From the NCBI GenBank assembly GCA_944324795.1, contig CALUXR010000005.1, positions 1 to 64,000 on the forward strand: a stretch of 64,000 bases of DNA, read 5' to 3'. The position numbers and the translations under genes were made by a program. The DNA comes from an uncultured Acholeplasmatales bacterium (GTDB taxonomy: Bacteria; Bacillota_I; Bacilli_A; Acholeplasmatales; Anaeroplasmataceae). Below, piece by piece: positions 18,558 through 27,454 of this stretch; within the stretch, counting starts at the first letter, position 1, and each line of letters opens with the position of its first letter. A model generated the notes under the pieces. It was not told the origin of the DNA and searched no databases. It worked only from the letters and a program-made list of their open reading frames with translations.

Positions 18558-18863
18558 ATGTATTGCAGAAACTGTGGTAAAGAAATCCCTAATGATTCAA
18601 GAATTTGCCCATTTTGTGGTAAAGAACAAAACAATTCTGTTGATGCTAATTATGATGATTCTGGTAGTGTTGGTTGGGCAATACTTGGCTTTTTCATCCC
18701 GCTTGCTGGTCTAATCTTATTTTTAGTTTGGAAAGATTCAAAACCAAATTGTGCGAAAAAAGCAGGTGTTGGAGCTCTAATCTCTGTTTTAGCTAGTATT
18801 ATAATTAGTATTGTTTATGTTATTTGTTTAGTAGGAATGATAGGTGCTGGTTCAGCTATGTAG
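18558..18863 (+). CDS. Small zinc-ribbon membrane protein
   Basis: 101 residues. An N-terminal zinc ribbon (MYCRNCGKEIPNDSRICPFCGKEQ, two CxxC pairs) is followed by an acidic linker and two hydrophobic segments (about 38-54 and 65-95) separated by a short polar turn with Lys and Cys. This architecture is common in Firmicutes and usually has no assigned function. The gene has its own promoter and a downstream hairpin. It opens a run of small membrane and regulatory genes up to 20.1 kb. Confidence 0.8.
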   Translation: MYCRNCGKEIPNDSRICPFCGKEQNNSVDANYDDSGSVGWAILGFFIPLAGLILFLVWKDSKPNCAKKAGVGALISVLASIIISIVYVICLVGMIGAGSAM

Positions 18864-18870
18864 TTATGAT

Positions 18871-18908
18871 ATATCGCTAGAAGTTATCTTTTAGCGATAT
18901 GTTTATTT
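18871..18908 (+). terminator. Hairpin, probable weak terminator
   Basis: ATATCGCTA (18871-18879) pairs perfectly with TAGCGATAT (18892-18900). The following GTTTATTT is only moderately T-rich, so read-through into the next gene is likely. Confidence 0.55.
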
Positions 18909-18920
18909 ATAAGGAGAAAA

Positions 18921-19418
18921 ATGCTTAAATTTATCTTACCATTTTATGGTATTAAAGAAATTGTTTTAAAAAAAGGTAATATTATAATTAATATCTTAGC
19001 TACAATCATATCAATTATCTTATATTTATTATATTTTGTCAGTGTTATTTTATTATTTTCATATTTATTTGATAAAGATAATTTTGGCCTTATTCCATTA
19101 TGCAATAAAATCAAAGATAGAGCATTAACTATTAATGGTTTTACTTTTCCTTTATGTTATAGGTGTCTATCTATAACACTAATGATATTTTTATTTTTTC
19201 CATTTTTCATGTTTGGAATAAATAAATATTATAAATCATTTTTTATAATAGCTATAATATTTATATTAATAGGTTTAATAGATGGAATATTACAATATGG
19301 CTTTAATATTATGTCAAATAATATAAGAAGGATAATTACAGGCGGTATTGCTGGAATTGGCATTTCTTATGTTTTAGCTTATTTTTTACAATTATTTTTT
19401 AAAAAATTTAAAATTTAA
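18921..19418 (+). CDS. DUF2085-type membrane protein
   Basis: 165 residues with about four transmembrane segments. The segment GFTFPLCYRCLSI (around residue 74) corresponds to the conserved Phe-Pro-x-Cys-x-Arg-Cys of DUF2085. GLIDGILQYGFNIMSNNIRRIITGG corresponds to the family's downstream IDG..Q and N..R..TG motifs. The function of the family is unknown. A clear AAGGAG precedes the ATG, and the hairpin upstream may only partly separate it from the zinc-ribbon gene. Confidence 0.7.
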   Translation: MLKFILPFYGIKEIVLKKGNIIINILATIISIILYLLYFVSVILLFSYLFDKDNFGLIPLCNKIKDRALTINGFTFPLCYRCLSITLMIFLFFPFFMFGINKYYKSFFIIAIIFILIGLIDGILQYGFNIMSNNIRRIITGGIAGIGISYVLAYFLQLFFKKFKI

Positions 19419-19489
19419 GAAGAAACTAATAGTTGCTTGAAAATAAAAAGAAGAATAGCTAATATCTAGTTATAAAAGAGGTAGATTTT

Positions 19490-20143
19490 ATGAATTTAAG
19501 TGAAAAAATTGTAAAGATAAGAAAAGAAAATAATCTTACTCAAGAAGAAATGGCAAAAAGATTATTTGTAACAAGACAAGCAGTATCAAAATGGGAAAGA
19601 GGAATTAGTTATCCTTCTCTTGATATATTAGAATTAATTAATAAAGAATTTAAAATAAGTATTAATAATTTATTAGATGTAAATGAAAATAAAAAGAACA
19701 AGGAATATAAAGCTATAGGATTTAAACATTATGGTTTTATAATTCTATATGCTTTAATGTTTTTAATTGTTGGTGCTGCAATAATTATTTTTAATATTTT
19801 AGTTAAAGAAACAAATACTTCGTTATGGGCTATTATTTTTTATAATGTTTTACTTGGAATTGTAATTTTTAGTATTATTTATATGCTAATTCAATCGATT
19901 TTTCCTATTAATAGTATTCTTGTTGAATATAATGATTTTGGAATAAGAATTAAGACATTAAAAGGAATTAAAGAAATACCTTTTGCAAAAATAATGTCAT
20001 TAGAAATTAAGACCCATGGTAATTATACAGCCGGAAGATTAATAATTAAAACAGCTGATATAAATTATATAGTCTATCCTTTAAAAGATTTAAATCAAGT
20101 TAAGACAATTTTAGATGAAGTTAAAATATTAAATCGTTATTAA
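19490..20143 (+). CDS. XRE-family regulator with membrane-anchored C-terminal domain
   Basis: 217 residues. Residues 1-62 form a Cro/C1-type helix-turn-helix (KIRKENNLTQEEMAKRLFVTRQAVSKWERG). Two transmembrane helices follow (about 82-105 and 115-137), then an approximately 75-residue beta-rich domain outside the DNA-binding part (ILVEYNDFGIRIKTLKGIKEIPFAKI) that resembles small bacterial PH-like domains. A membrane-tethered transcription factor is the likely reading. Its targets are unknown; the adjacent small membrane protein genes are candidates. A terminator follows. Confidence 0.75.
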   Translation: MNLSEKIVKIRKENNLTQEEMAKRLFVTRQAVSKWERGISYPSLDILELINKEFKISINNLLDVNENKKNKEYKAIGFKHYGFIILYALMFLIVGAAIIIFNILVKETNTSLWAIIFYNVLLGIVIFSIIYMLIQSIFPINSILVEYNDFGIRIKTLKGIKEIPFAKIMSLEIKTHGNYTAGRLIIKTADINYIVYPLKDLNQVKTILDEVKILNRY

Positions 20144-20149
20144 TTTATT

Positions 20150-20175
20150 GAGCTCAAAAAATGAGCTCTTTATTT
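20150..20175 (+). terminator. Terminator after the XRE gene
   Basis: GAGCTCA (20150-20156) pairs with TGAGCTC (20162-20168) and is followed by TTTATTT. Confidence 0.75.
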
Positions 20176-20244
20176 ATGTAAAATAATAAATTAAAAGTAT
20201 AAAAATAAGTACTTTTGTGGTATGATATTAAAGAGGTAGAGATT

Positions 20245-20529
20245 ATGACAACAAAACAAATAGCACATCTAAAAAGTATAGCTCATGATTTAAAACCAGT
20301 TTTACAAATTGGTAAATATGGTGTTCATCAAAATTTAATAGATGATATATTAATACAATTAGATGCTCATGAATTAATAAAAGTAAGTTTACTTAAAAAT
20401 AGTGATGTAGATGAAGTTGAATTAAAAAGTTTATTAATAACAAATGGTGTAACTGTAGTTTCTAAGATTGGTCGAATTTTGATTTTATATCGTTATAGTA
20501 AAAAGTTAACAAAACATATAGAGTTTTAA
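20245..20529 (+). CDS. yhbY: YhbY-type CRM-domain RNA-binding protein
   Basis: 94 residues from the ATG at 20245. This start follows AAGAGG and removes ten non-conserved residues of the longer frame, which would overlap a -10-like TATGAT. The protein is one CRM domain: TTKQIAHLKSIAHDLKPVLQIGKYG, then VSLLKNSDVDE and the C-terminal IGRILILYRYS. The family binds RNA and is associated with ribosome assembly. It sits 10 nt upstream of polA and is probably co-transcribed with it. Confidence 0.92.
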   Translation: MTTKQIAHLKSIAHDLKPVLQIGKYGVHQNLIDDILIQLDAHELIKVSLLKNSDVDEVELKSLLITNGVTVVSKIGRILILYRYSKKLTKHIEF

Positions 20530-20539
20530 GGGGGTTATA

Positions 20540-23161
20540 ATGATGAAAAGAATGATTTTAATAGATGGTAACTCCTTAATGTATAAAGCTTATTTTGGAA
20601 CAGCTTACGGAAATCAAATGAAAACATCAAAAGGTATTTATACTAATGCAACTTATGCTTTTGCTAATATGATTAATAGTTTATGTAATAGTGAATATGA
20701 TGCAATCTTAGTAGCTTTTGATGCAGGTAAGAAAACATTTCGTCATGAATTTATGGATGATTATAAAGCTGGTCGGAACCCAATGCCAGATGAGATGCGT
20801 ATGCAAATTGCTTATATTAAGCAATTTTTAGATTTAAAAAGAATCAAACGCTATGAAGTACCATTATATGAAGCTGATGATATTATAGGTACAATGGCAA
20901 AAATGGCTGAAGATAGCGGTTATCATGTTGATATTTATTCAGGAGATAAAGATTTATTACAACTTATTACAAATAATACAACTGTTCATATTACTAAAAA
21001 AGGAGTCACTGATTTAGAAGATTATACACCAGAATCTTTTTTAGAAAAATATGAAATACCAGTTTCTAGTTTCGTTGATTTAAAGGCTTTGATGGGCGAT
21101 ACATCAGACCACTATCCTGGAGTTCCTGGAATTGGGGAGAAGAAAGGCATTAAATATTTAAAAACATATTTGCATGTTGAAGATATTTTAGCTAATGTAG
21201 ATGATATAAAAGGTAGTGATCATGATAAGTTTATAAATTATGGTGAACAAGCCTTACTTTGTAAAAAAATGGCTACAATTCTTCGTGATGCTCCTATTGA
21301 GATAAATGTATCTGATACAATTAAAAAAAGTGAAGATGAAGTAAATTTATATCAATTTTATGAAGAATTGGAATTTAAATCTTTCTTAAAGCCGATTAAA
21401 AAAGAAACTAAAAAGGTAAGTTATGAAATATTAAATGAAGATAATATTAAAGATTATTTATTAGAAGGTTCAGCAATAATTTGTGAAAATAGTGATTATA
21501 ATTATCATAAATATCCAATTTTAGCGATCGGTTTAAGTAATGAATTAGGTAATTTTATTATTGAACAAAAATTATTTACTAATCCTTATTTTAAAGATTT
21601 TATCGAAAATACTCCTAAAGTTTGTTACGATTTAAAAAGAATATATGTTAGTTTAAAACATTTTAATTTAAATTTAGCTAATGTTAATTTTGATTTATAT
21701 CTAGCAACATATATTTTAAGGTCTGATATAACTAAATATGATTTTAAAGATGTTATCAATTATTATTATCAAAAAGATATATTAGCTGAAGATAAAAATG
21801 ATGTTTTATCAAGTGAAGAAATATATGGTAAAGGGGCTAAAAGAAAGATCCCTGAACTAGATATTTTATATAATTATATAGCTAGTAAAAGTGCTAAAGT
21901 ATATCAATTGATTAATAAATCTAAAAATGAATTGATAAAAGTTGATGGTCTTAATTTATTAACTGATATCGATATACCATTAAGTTTTATTCTTGGTGAT
22001 ATGGAATATAATGGTATGATGGTTTCAACTTCTGAATTAGAAAAAATGGATAAAGATTTAGAAGTTAGAATTAATAGCTTAGAACAAGAAATATATGAAT
22101 TAGCCGGTAAAAGTTTTAATATTTCTAGTCCTAAACAATTAGCTGAAGTTTTATTTACTGATTTAAATATACCTTATCCTAGTGATTCAAAAAAAGGATA
22201 TAAAACTGATGCGGAAACATTAAGTAAAATAGAAACCCTACACCCAATTGTTAATAAAGTGTTAGATTATAGACAATTAACTAAATTATATACTACTTAT
22301 ATTAATGGTTTAAGAGAACAAATTTTCCCTGATGGTAAAGTTCATACAATCTTTGAACAAGCTTTAACAGAAACAGGTAGATTATCAAGTGTTGAACCAA
22401 ATCTACAAAATATACCAATTAGAACGGAAGAAGGGCGTTTAATTAGAAAATTATTCATCCCATCTAATATAGAAAATAAAATGTATTCTGCTGATTATTC
22501 TCAAATTGAACTTAGAGTTTTAGCTAGTGTAGCCGATGTTAAACATTTAATAGAAGCTTTTAATAATAATGAAGATATTCATACGTCAACAGCGAAAAAG
22601 ATATTTGGTCATGATGATATTACATCTCTTGAACGAAGAAAGGCCAAAGCTGTTAATTTTGGAATCGTTTATGGTATTTCACCTTTTGGATTAGCAAAAG
22701 ATATTAATACAACCCAAAAAGAAGCTAAAGAGTTCATTAATAAATATTATGAAATCAATCCTGAAGTTAAAGAATATATGAATAATATTATTTCTGAATG
22801 TAAAGAAAATGGCTATGTTGAAACTTTATTTAAAAGAAGAAGATATATATTAGAGGTTAATAGCTCAAATCACACTATTAGAGAAATTGGTAAAAGAATG
22901 GCTATGAATGCGCCTATTCAAGGGGCCGCATCTGATATAATTAAGATAGCTATGATCAAGATTTCTAAAGCTTTAAAAGAAGAAAAATTAAAATCAAAAA
23001 TGTTAGTTCAAGTTCATGATGAATTAGTATTTGAAGTTTATCCTAATGAAGAAGAAAAACTTCAAGAATTAGTAAAAAAACATATGATAAATGCTTATAA
23101 ACTTCAAGTACCACTTGAAGTTGCTGATGGATTTGGTAATAATTGGTATGAATTAAAATAG
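20540..23161 (+). CDS. polA: DNA polymerase I
   Basis: 873 residues, full length. Residues 1 to about 290 form the 5'-nuclease (FDAGKKTFRHEF, YEADDIIGT, GDKDLLQL, GDTSDHYPGVPGIGEKK), which removes RNA primers. The middle domain (about 290-470) has the proofreading fold but lacks the acidic catalytic residues, as in Bacillus, so proofreading is probably absent. The polymerase domain has DYSQIELRV (motif A), RRKAKAVNFGIVYGIS (O helix) and VQVHDELVFEV (motif C). The gene opens the replication/repair operon through dnaI. Two adjacent ATGs (20540 and 20543) follow GGGGGT. Confidence 0.97.
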   Translation: MMKRMILIDGNSLMYKAYFGTAYGNQMKTSKGIYTNATYAFANMINSLCNSEYDAILVAFDAGKKTFRHEFMDDYKAGRNPMPDEMRMQIAYIKQFLDLKRIKRYEVPLYEADDIIGTMAKMAEDSGYHVDIYSGDKDLLQLITNNTTVHITKKGVTDLEDYTPESFLEKYEIPVSSFVDLKALMGDTSDHYPGVPGIGEKKGIKYLKTYLHVEDILANVDDIKGSDHDKFINYGEQALLCKKMATILRDAPIEINVSDTIKKSEDEVNLYQFYEELEFKSFLKPIKKETKKVSYEILNEDNIKDYLLEGSAIICENSDYNYHKYPILAIGLSNELGNFIIEQKLFTNPYFKDFIENTPKVCYDLKRIYVSLKHFNLNLANVNFDLYLATYILRSDITKYDFKDVINYYYQKDILAEDKNDVLSSEEIYGKGAKRKIPELDILYNYIASKSAKVYQLINKSKNELIKVDGLNLLTDIDIPLSFILGDMEYNGMMVSTSELEKMDKDLEVRINSLEQEIYELAGKSFNISSPKQLAEVLFTDLNIPYPSDSKKGYKTDAETLSKIETLHPIVNKVLDYRQLTKLYTTYINGLREQIFPDGKVHTIFEQALTETGRLSSVEPNLQNIPIRTEEGRLIRKLFIPSNIENKMYSADYSQIELRVLASVADVKHLIEAFNNNEDIHTSTAKKIFGHDDITSLERRKAKAVNFGIVYGISPFGLAKDINTTQKEAKEFINKYYEINPEVKEYMNNIISECKENGYVETLFKRRRYILEVNSSNHTIREIGKRMAMNAPIQGAASDIIKIAMIKISKALKEEKLKSKMLVQVHDELVFEVYPNEEEKLQELVKKHMINAYKLQVPLEVADGFGNNWYELK

Positions 23162-23171
23162 GAGGTTAATT

Positions 23172-23687
23172 ATGTTAGATATTATTTTAAAAAGACGTTC
23201 AATTAGAGAATTTAGTGATAAAGAAATTGCAAAATCTGATTTATTAGATTTAGTTAAATGTGGTTTTATGGCCCCATCTGCAAGAGCTCAAGAAAGTCGT
23301 GATTTTGTTATAATTGATGATAAAGAAATTTTAAATAAATTAAGTGAAGTATCTATTGGAGCTAAAGTATTAGCAAGAGCGAAAGCCGCAATCGCGGTAA
23401 TTTGCCCTAATGTTGATAGTTTAACTACTCCTGATATGGCTCTTGAAGATTTAGCTGCCGCAACTGAAAATATTTTACTTGCTGCTACTTCAAAACAAAT
23501 TGGTTCATGTTGGATTGGTATAGCCCCAAATGATGAAAGAATTGAAAAGGCTAGTAAAATTTTAAATTTAGACAATGTTAGTTTTGTATTTAGCTTAATA
23601 GCTCTTGGTTACCCTTTAAGTGATGATGCATTTTATATTAAAGATAAAGTAAAAGAAAATTTAATATACTGGAATAAGGTGGAATAA
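23172..23687 (+). CDS. Nitroreductase-family flavoprotein
   Basis: 171 residues. RRSIREFSDKEI near the N-terminus is the FMN phosphate-binding motif, and MAPSARAQESRDFVII and the GSCWIGIAPN region complete the family pattern. Such enzymes use FMN and NAD(P)H to reduce nitro groups, quinones or related compounds; the substrate cannot be inferred. It lies between polA and mutM with GGAGG upstream and a 1-nt stop/start overlap (TAATG) downstream, so it is an operon member. This is not a usual place for such a gene. Confidence 0.88.
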   Translation: MLDIILKRRSIREFSDKEIAKSDLLDLVKCGFMAPSARAQESRDFVIIDDKEILNKLSEVSIGAKVLARAKAAIAVICPNVDSLTTPDMALEDLAAATENILLAATSKQIGSCWIGIAPNDERIEKASKILNLDNVSFVFSLIALGYPLSDDAFYIKDKVKENLIYWNKVE

Positions 23688-25054
23688 TGCCTGAACTTGC
23701 GGAAGTTGAAACTGTAAGAAATGTTTTAAAAGAAGATTTAATAGGACGTAAGATTATAAATATTGATTTAATATATGATAAGATTTTTGAAAATAAAGAA
23801 GAAATTAATAATTTAATTGGTGCTATTTACAAAGATATTTTAAGATATGGTAAATATTTAATATTTTGTTTTGATAAAGGTTATTTATTATCTCATTTAA
23901 GAATGGAAGGTAAATATTTTTATGTTTTAAAAGATTATCCTTTAAATAAACATATGCATGTTATATTTTATTTAGATAATGATAAAAAATTGATTTATCA
24001 AGATGTTCGTAAATTTGGTAGAATGCATTATTATAAAACTTTAGATGATTTAAAAAAAGATCTAGACTTAGGTCCTGATGCTAATATGGCTCTACCTTAT
24101 ATAGATATATTATATGAAAAATTAAAGAAGAGTAATAAACCGATTAAAACTTTACTTTTAGAACAAAATTTTATTGCAGGTCTTGGAAATATTTATGTAG
24201 ATGAAGTTTTATATAAAGCTCAAATTTTACCAAATAGAAGTGCATCAACACTTAATAAAGAAGATTTAAATAATATTTTAGTTGCTAGTAAAGAAATTTT
24301 AGATTTAGCTATTAAAAATAAAGGAACAACAATCAAAAGTTATACTTCAAGTCTTAATGGTAATGGTAATTATCAAAATTATTTAGCTGTTCATACTAAA
24401 TTAAAATGCCCTTTAAATCATGATATAATGACTTTTAAAATTGGTGGTAGAACTACTTATTTTTGTCCTATTTGTCAAATGAAAAATATCAAATATACTA
24501 TTGGCTTAACAGGTAGTATAGCTAGTGGTAAAAGTAATATTTTAAATGTTTTAAAAGAAATGGGTTTTGTTGTTGCAGATAGTGATAAAATAGTAAAAGA
24601 AGCTTATAATGATTTAAATATATCTTTAAAAATAAAAGAAATATTTAATACATTAGATAGAAAAGAAATAGCTAAAATAATCTTTAATAATAAAGAAAAA
24701 AAGGCTTTATTAGAACAAATTATTCATCCTTATGTAATAGAAAAATTAGAAAATATTAAAAATAATAATAATGGATTGATATTTTTAGACATACCATTAT
24801 TATATGAAGCTAAATTAAATTATTTAGTAGATAAAGTTGTCCTAGCTTATCTTCCTTATGAATTAGAATTAAAAAGATTAATTGAAAGAGATAATATTGA
24901 TATAAATTATGCTAAATTAAAAATAGAAAATCAAATGTCTTTAGAAGAAAAAGCTAAATTAGCTGATTATATAATAGACACAAGTGGTAGTTTTAAAGAA
25001 ACTAAAAACAATATATTAAAAGTAGTAAAGGAGATTATTTATGGCTTATACTAG
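23687..25054 (+). CDS. MutM-CoaE fusion: formamidopyrimidine-DNA glycosylase plus dephospho-CoA kinase
   Basis: 455 residues in one uninterrupted frame. Residues 1-264 are MutM/Fpg: catalytic Pro2-Glu3 (MPELAEVET, where the usual Pro5 is Ala), the Lys of RYGKYL, GLGNIYVDE, and a zinc finger ending GGRTTYFCPICQ. The first Cys pair of that finger is altered (CPLNH). Only about five residues later, residues 270-455 are CoaE: the P-loop GLTGSIASGKS, DSDKIVKEAY, HPYVIEKL and FLDIPLLYEA. MutM excises 8-oxoguanine; CoaE phosphorylates dephospho-CoA in the last CoA step. Bacilli keep the two genes adjacent but separate. There is no stop or alternative start at the junction. Confidence 0.93.
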   Translation: MPELAEVETVRNVLKEDLIGRKIINIDLIYDKIFENKEEINNLIGAIYKDILRYGKYLIFCFDKGYLLSHLRMEGKYFYVLKDYPLNKHMHVIFYLDNDKKLIYQDVRKFGRMHYYKTLDDLKKDLDLGPDANMALPYIDILYEKLKKSNKPIKTLLLEQNFIAGLGNIYVDEVLYKAQILPNRSASTLNKEDLNNILVASKEILDLAIKNKGTTIKSYTSSLNGNGNYQNYLAVHTKLKCPLNHDIMTFKIGGRTTYFCPICQMKNIKYTIGLTGSIASGKSNILNVLKEMGFVVADSDKIVKEAYNDLNISLKIKEIFNTLDRKEIAKIIFNNKEKKALLEQIIHPYVIEKLENIKNNNNGLIFLDIPLLYEAKLNYLVDKVVLAYLPYELELKRLIERDNIDINYAKLKIENQMSLEEKAKLADYIIDTSGSFKETKNNILKVVKEIIYGLY

Positions 25055-25391
25055 AGAGACTGCAGAAGGTCAAGATATTGAATTACTTAAGACTCATTAT
25101 TATAAAACTAATTATGAAGCTATGCGTAACGCAACAATTGAATTTTTAGAAAAAAATCATTTTGAATATATGCCTTTTAATGATGATTATGGTGAAACAA
25201 TGTGTCAAAAAGGTAAATTCACAATAACTATTAAAATAATTCAACAAAATTTAAGAGAAACTAGTATTGATTTCTTTATGCAATATGAAGGCTTTTTTGG
25301 TCGTAAAAGAAAAATGATTAATTTTTTAACTAATATTTATAATCATCTTAATAAAAAATTTGAATTTAAAGGTTTAGGATTACATCAATAA
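25041..25391 (+). CDS. Small conserved-looking protein of unknown function
   Basis: 116 residues, starting inside the end of the mutM-coaE gene (14-nt overlap) after GGAG. I do not recognise a family. The predicted order is helix, a four-stranded sheet (FEYMPFN.., MCQKGKFTITIKIIQQ, TSIDFFMQYEG) and a C-terminal helix with a basic turn (GRKRKMINFLTNIYNHLNKKFEF). There is no signal or membrane segment. Bacillus carries nrdR at about this position before dnaB, but this protein lacks NrdR's N-terminal zinc ribbon and ATP-cone. Its embedding between coaE and dnaB with overlapping ends suggests a maintained function. Confidence 0.7.
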   Translation: MAYTRETAEGQDIELLKTHYYKTNYEAMRNATIEFLEKNHFEYMPFNDDYGETMCQKGKFTITIKIIQQNLRETSIDFFMQYEGFFGRKRKMINFLTNIYNHLNKKFEFKGLGLHQ

Positions 25392-26566
25392 TGGAGGCAC
25401 CAATTAAGTTTTATTCTAATTTTTCATTAAATAATGAAGATATTAGAACTATTAATTTATTATATTTACCACTTATTGGCTTTGAAGCTACCACACTATA
25501 TAGTTTCTTACATACTATTTTAAATAAAGTGACTTTAGAATCAGAAATAATTGATAAACCTAATTTAGTTAATCTTTTAGGCCTTAAAATAAATACCTTT
25601 AATCAAGCCCTAGCTAAATTAGAAGGAATTAATCTTGCAAGGACCTTTACTTCAGCTGATTTAACAATCGTTATATTACTTCCGCCATTTACACCTAAAA
25701 ATTTCTTAAAAGATACGATTCTTGGCTCTTATTTATATCAAATAGTTGGTGAAAATTGGTTTAATAAATTAGTTAAACAATTTAGTATTCCCCCTCTTGA
25801 TTTAAAAGATTATAAAGAAGTAACAAGAACTTTTGGTGAAGTTTTTAAAGAAGAAATCAATGAAAATTATTTTAAAGTTGATGAAAATATATCAGGTAGA
25901 AGGCCAAATCACCGCAATTTAACTAGTAATTCAGATTTTGATATGGATTTATTTTTAAGTAAAATTGATGTAACTAAGTTAAAAGATGGCATCACTGATG
26001 ATTTTAAAAAGAAAATAACATCTATTTGTTTTGTTTATAATTTTTCTTTAGAACAAATGACTAATTTATTTTATGATAGTATTAAAGATGATGGCTATTT
26101 TAGTTATGATATATTAAAAAAGAAGGCTCAAAGTTTATATAATTTTTTACATAAATTTAAAGAACCTGTTGAAAATAATAATAAAGAAGAAAAAATTGTA
26201 GAAGCATTAGATAACCTAAAACCAGAAGCTTTACTATCATCTTTGATGGGGGAAAATTTCCCTACCATTTTATTACAAAAGATTAATGAATTATATAACA
26301 ATATTAATTTAGCACCAGGCTTAATTAATTTAATGATTATTAAAGTATATGCTAGTAAAAAAAGTATTCCAGCTTTATCTTATTTTCAAAAGGTTGCTAA
26401 ATCATGGCAAGATAGTGGTATATTTACGACTTATGACGCTATTGTTAAAAATGTATATAAAGAAAATAAACCAAAAAGAAAAAATAAAGTTGATGATATA
26501 AAATTAGAAGATTGGCAAATTGAAGGGATGGAAGAAATAATGAAAGGATTTAAGAATAATGGATAA
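25391..26566 (+). CDS. dnaB: Replication initiation and membrane attachment protein DnaB (DnaD/DnaB family)
   Basis: 391 residues. It begins with the winged-helix-like module of Bacillus DnaB (FSLNNEDIRTINLLYLPLIGFEATTLYSFL) and has two DnaD-like helical regions. The last carries the YxxxIxxxW-like segment (LINLMIIKVYASKKSIPALSYFQKVAKSW). In Bacilli this protein acts with DnaD and DnaI to load the helicase at oriC or stalled forks. The dnaB-dnaI order is diagnostic. It overlaps the preceding stop by 1 nt (TAATG) and dnaI by 8 nt. Confidence 0.88.
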   Translation: MEAPIKFYSNFSLNNEDIRTINLLYLPLIGFEATTLYSFLHTILNKVTLESEIIDKPNLVNLLGLKINTFNQALAKLEGINLARTFTSADLTIVILLPPFTPKNFLKDTILGSYLYQIVGENWFNKLVKQFSIPPLDLKDYKEVTRTFGEVFKEEINENYFKVDENISGRRPNHRNLTSNSDFDMDLFLSKIDVTKLKDGITDDFKKKITSICFVYNFSLEQMTNLFYDSIKDDGYFSYDILKKKAQSLYNFLHKFKEPVENNNKEEKIVEALDNLKPEALLSSLMGENFPTILLQKINELYNNINLAPGLINLMIIKVYASKKSIPALSYFQKVAKSWQDSGIFTTYDAIVKNVYKENKPKRKNKVDDIKLEDWQIEGMEEIMKGFKNNG

Positions 26567-27416
26567 ATTAAACATTAAAGTTAATAATAATTTTAATTTA
26601 GATAAAGTGATTAAAGAATTATCTAAAAATCCCCTATTAACTAATATAGATATTAATATAGATAATTTAAATAATTGTTTAATATTAGTTGATGAAAATA
26701 ATAATTGTAAAAAATGTCCCGGGTTAGCTAATTGTCCTAATACTCAAAAAGGTTATTTTACAGCTTATGATAATGAAAAATTAGAATTTGTTTTTAAAAG
26801 TTGTAAATTAAAACAAGCAGAAAACATAACAAATAAAGAAAATGAATTAATTAAAACGATCTATATGCCTAAAACTATTAGAGAAGCTGATTTAGCTGAT
26901 TTTAATTTAGGTAGTGAGGAAAGAAAAAATGCTTATAAAATGGTTGTTAATTTTATAACTAATTATCCTAATTCAAAAGGTTTATATTTATCTGGAAGTT
27001 ATGGAACAGGTAAAACATATTTACTTGGATGTTTAGCTAAAGAATTAGCTAAAAGAAATATTTCTTCTTTATTAATTTATTTTCCTGATTTAATTAGAGA
27101 ATTAAAAGATAGTTTAAAAGAAGATAGATTTAGCAATTTAATGAATCTATTAAAAGAAATTGATGTTTTAATGCTTGATGATTTAGGTAGTGAAAATATG
27201 ACACCTTTTGTTAGAGATGAAATATTAGGTCCTTTATTAAATTATAGGATGGCTGATAAAAAACCTATTTTTATTTCAAGTAATTTAACGATAGAACAAC
27301 TTGCTAATCATTTAACGATCACAAATGATCTTCTAGATAAAACAAAAACGATGCGTTTAATGAGTAGAATTAGCCAAGTATGTAATCTTTGTTATATTGG
27401 TAAAAAAGTTTTTTAA
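26559..27416 (+). CDS. dnaI: Primosomal helicase loader DnaI
   Basis: 285 residues. The N-terminal part has the zinc-binding Cys cluster of DnaI (CKKCPGLANCPN, then CKLK). The C-terminal AAA+ domain has Walker A GSYGTGKTYLLG and Walker B VLMLDDLGSE followed by ISSNLTIEQL. DnaI loads the replicative hexameric helicase during initiation. The gene overlaps dnaB and ends the polA operon. The thrS T-box promoter begins within a few bases of its stop. Confidence 0.93.
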   Translation: MDKLNIKVNNNFNLDKVIKELSKNPLLTNIDINIDNLNNCLILVDENNNCKKCPGLANCPNTQKGYFTAYDNEKLEFVFKSCKLKQAENITNKENELIKTIYMPKTIREADLADFNLGSEERKNAYKMVVNFITNYPNSKGLYLSGSYGTGKTYLLGCLAKELAKRNISSLLIYFPDLIRELKDSLKEDRFSNLMNLLKEIDVLMLDDLGSENMTPFVRDEILGPLLNYRMADKKPIFISSNLTIEQLANHLTITNDLLDKTKTMRLMSRISQVCNLCYIGKKVF

Positions 27417-27421
27417 AGTAG

Positions 27422-27450
27422 TTGACTTTAAAAATTAAAAAGACTAAAAT
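27422..27450 (+). promoter_or_regulatory. Promoter of the thrS T-box transcript
   Basis: TTGACT (27422-27427), a 17-bp spacer and TAAAAT (27445-27450), immediately after dnaI. Confidence 0.7.
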
Positions 27451-27454
27451 AATT

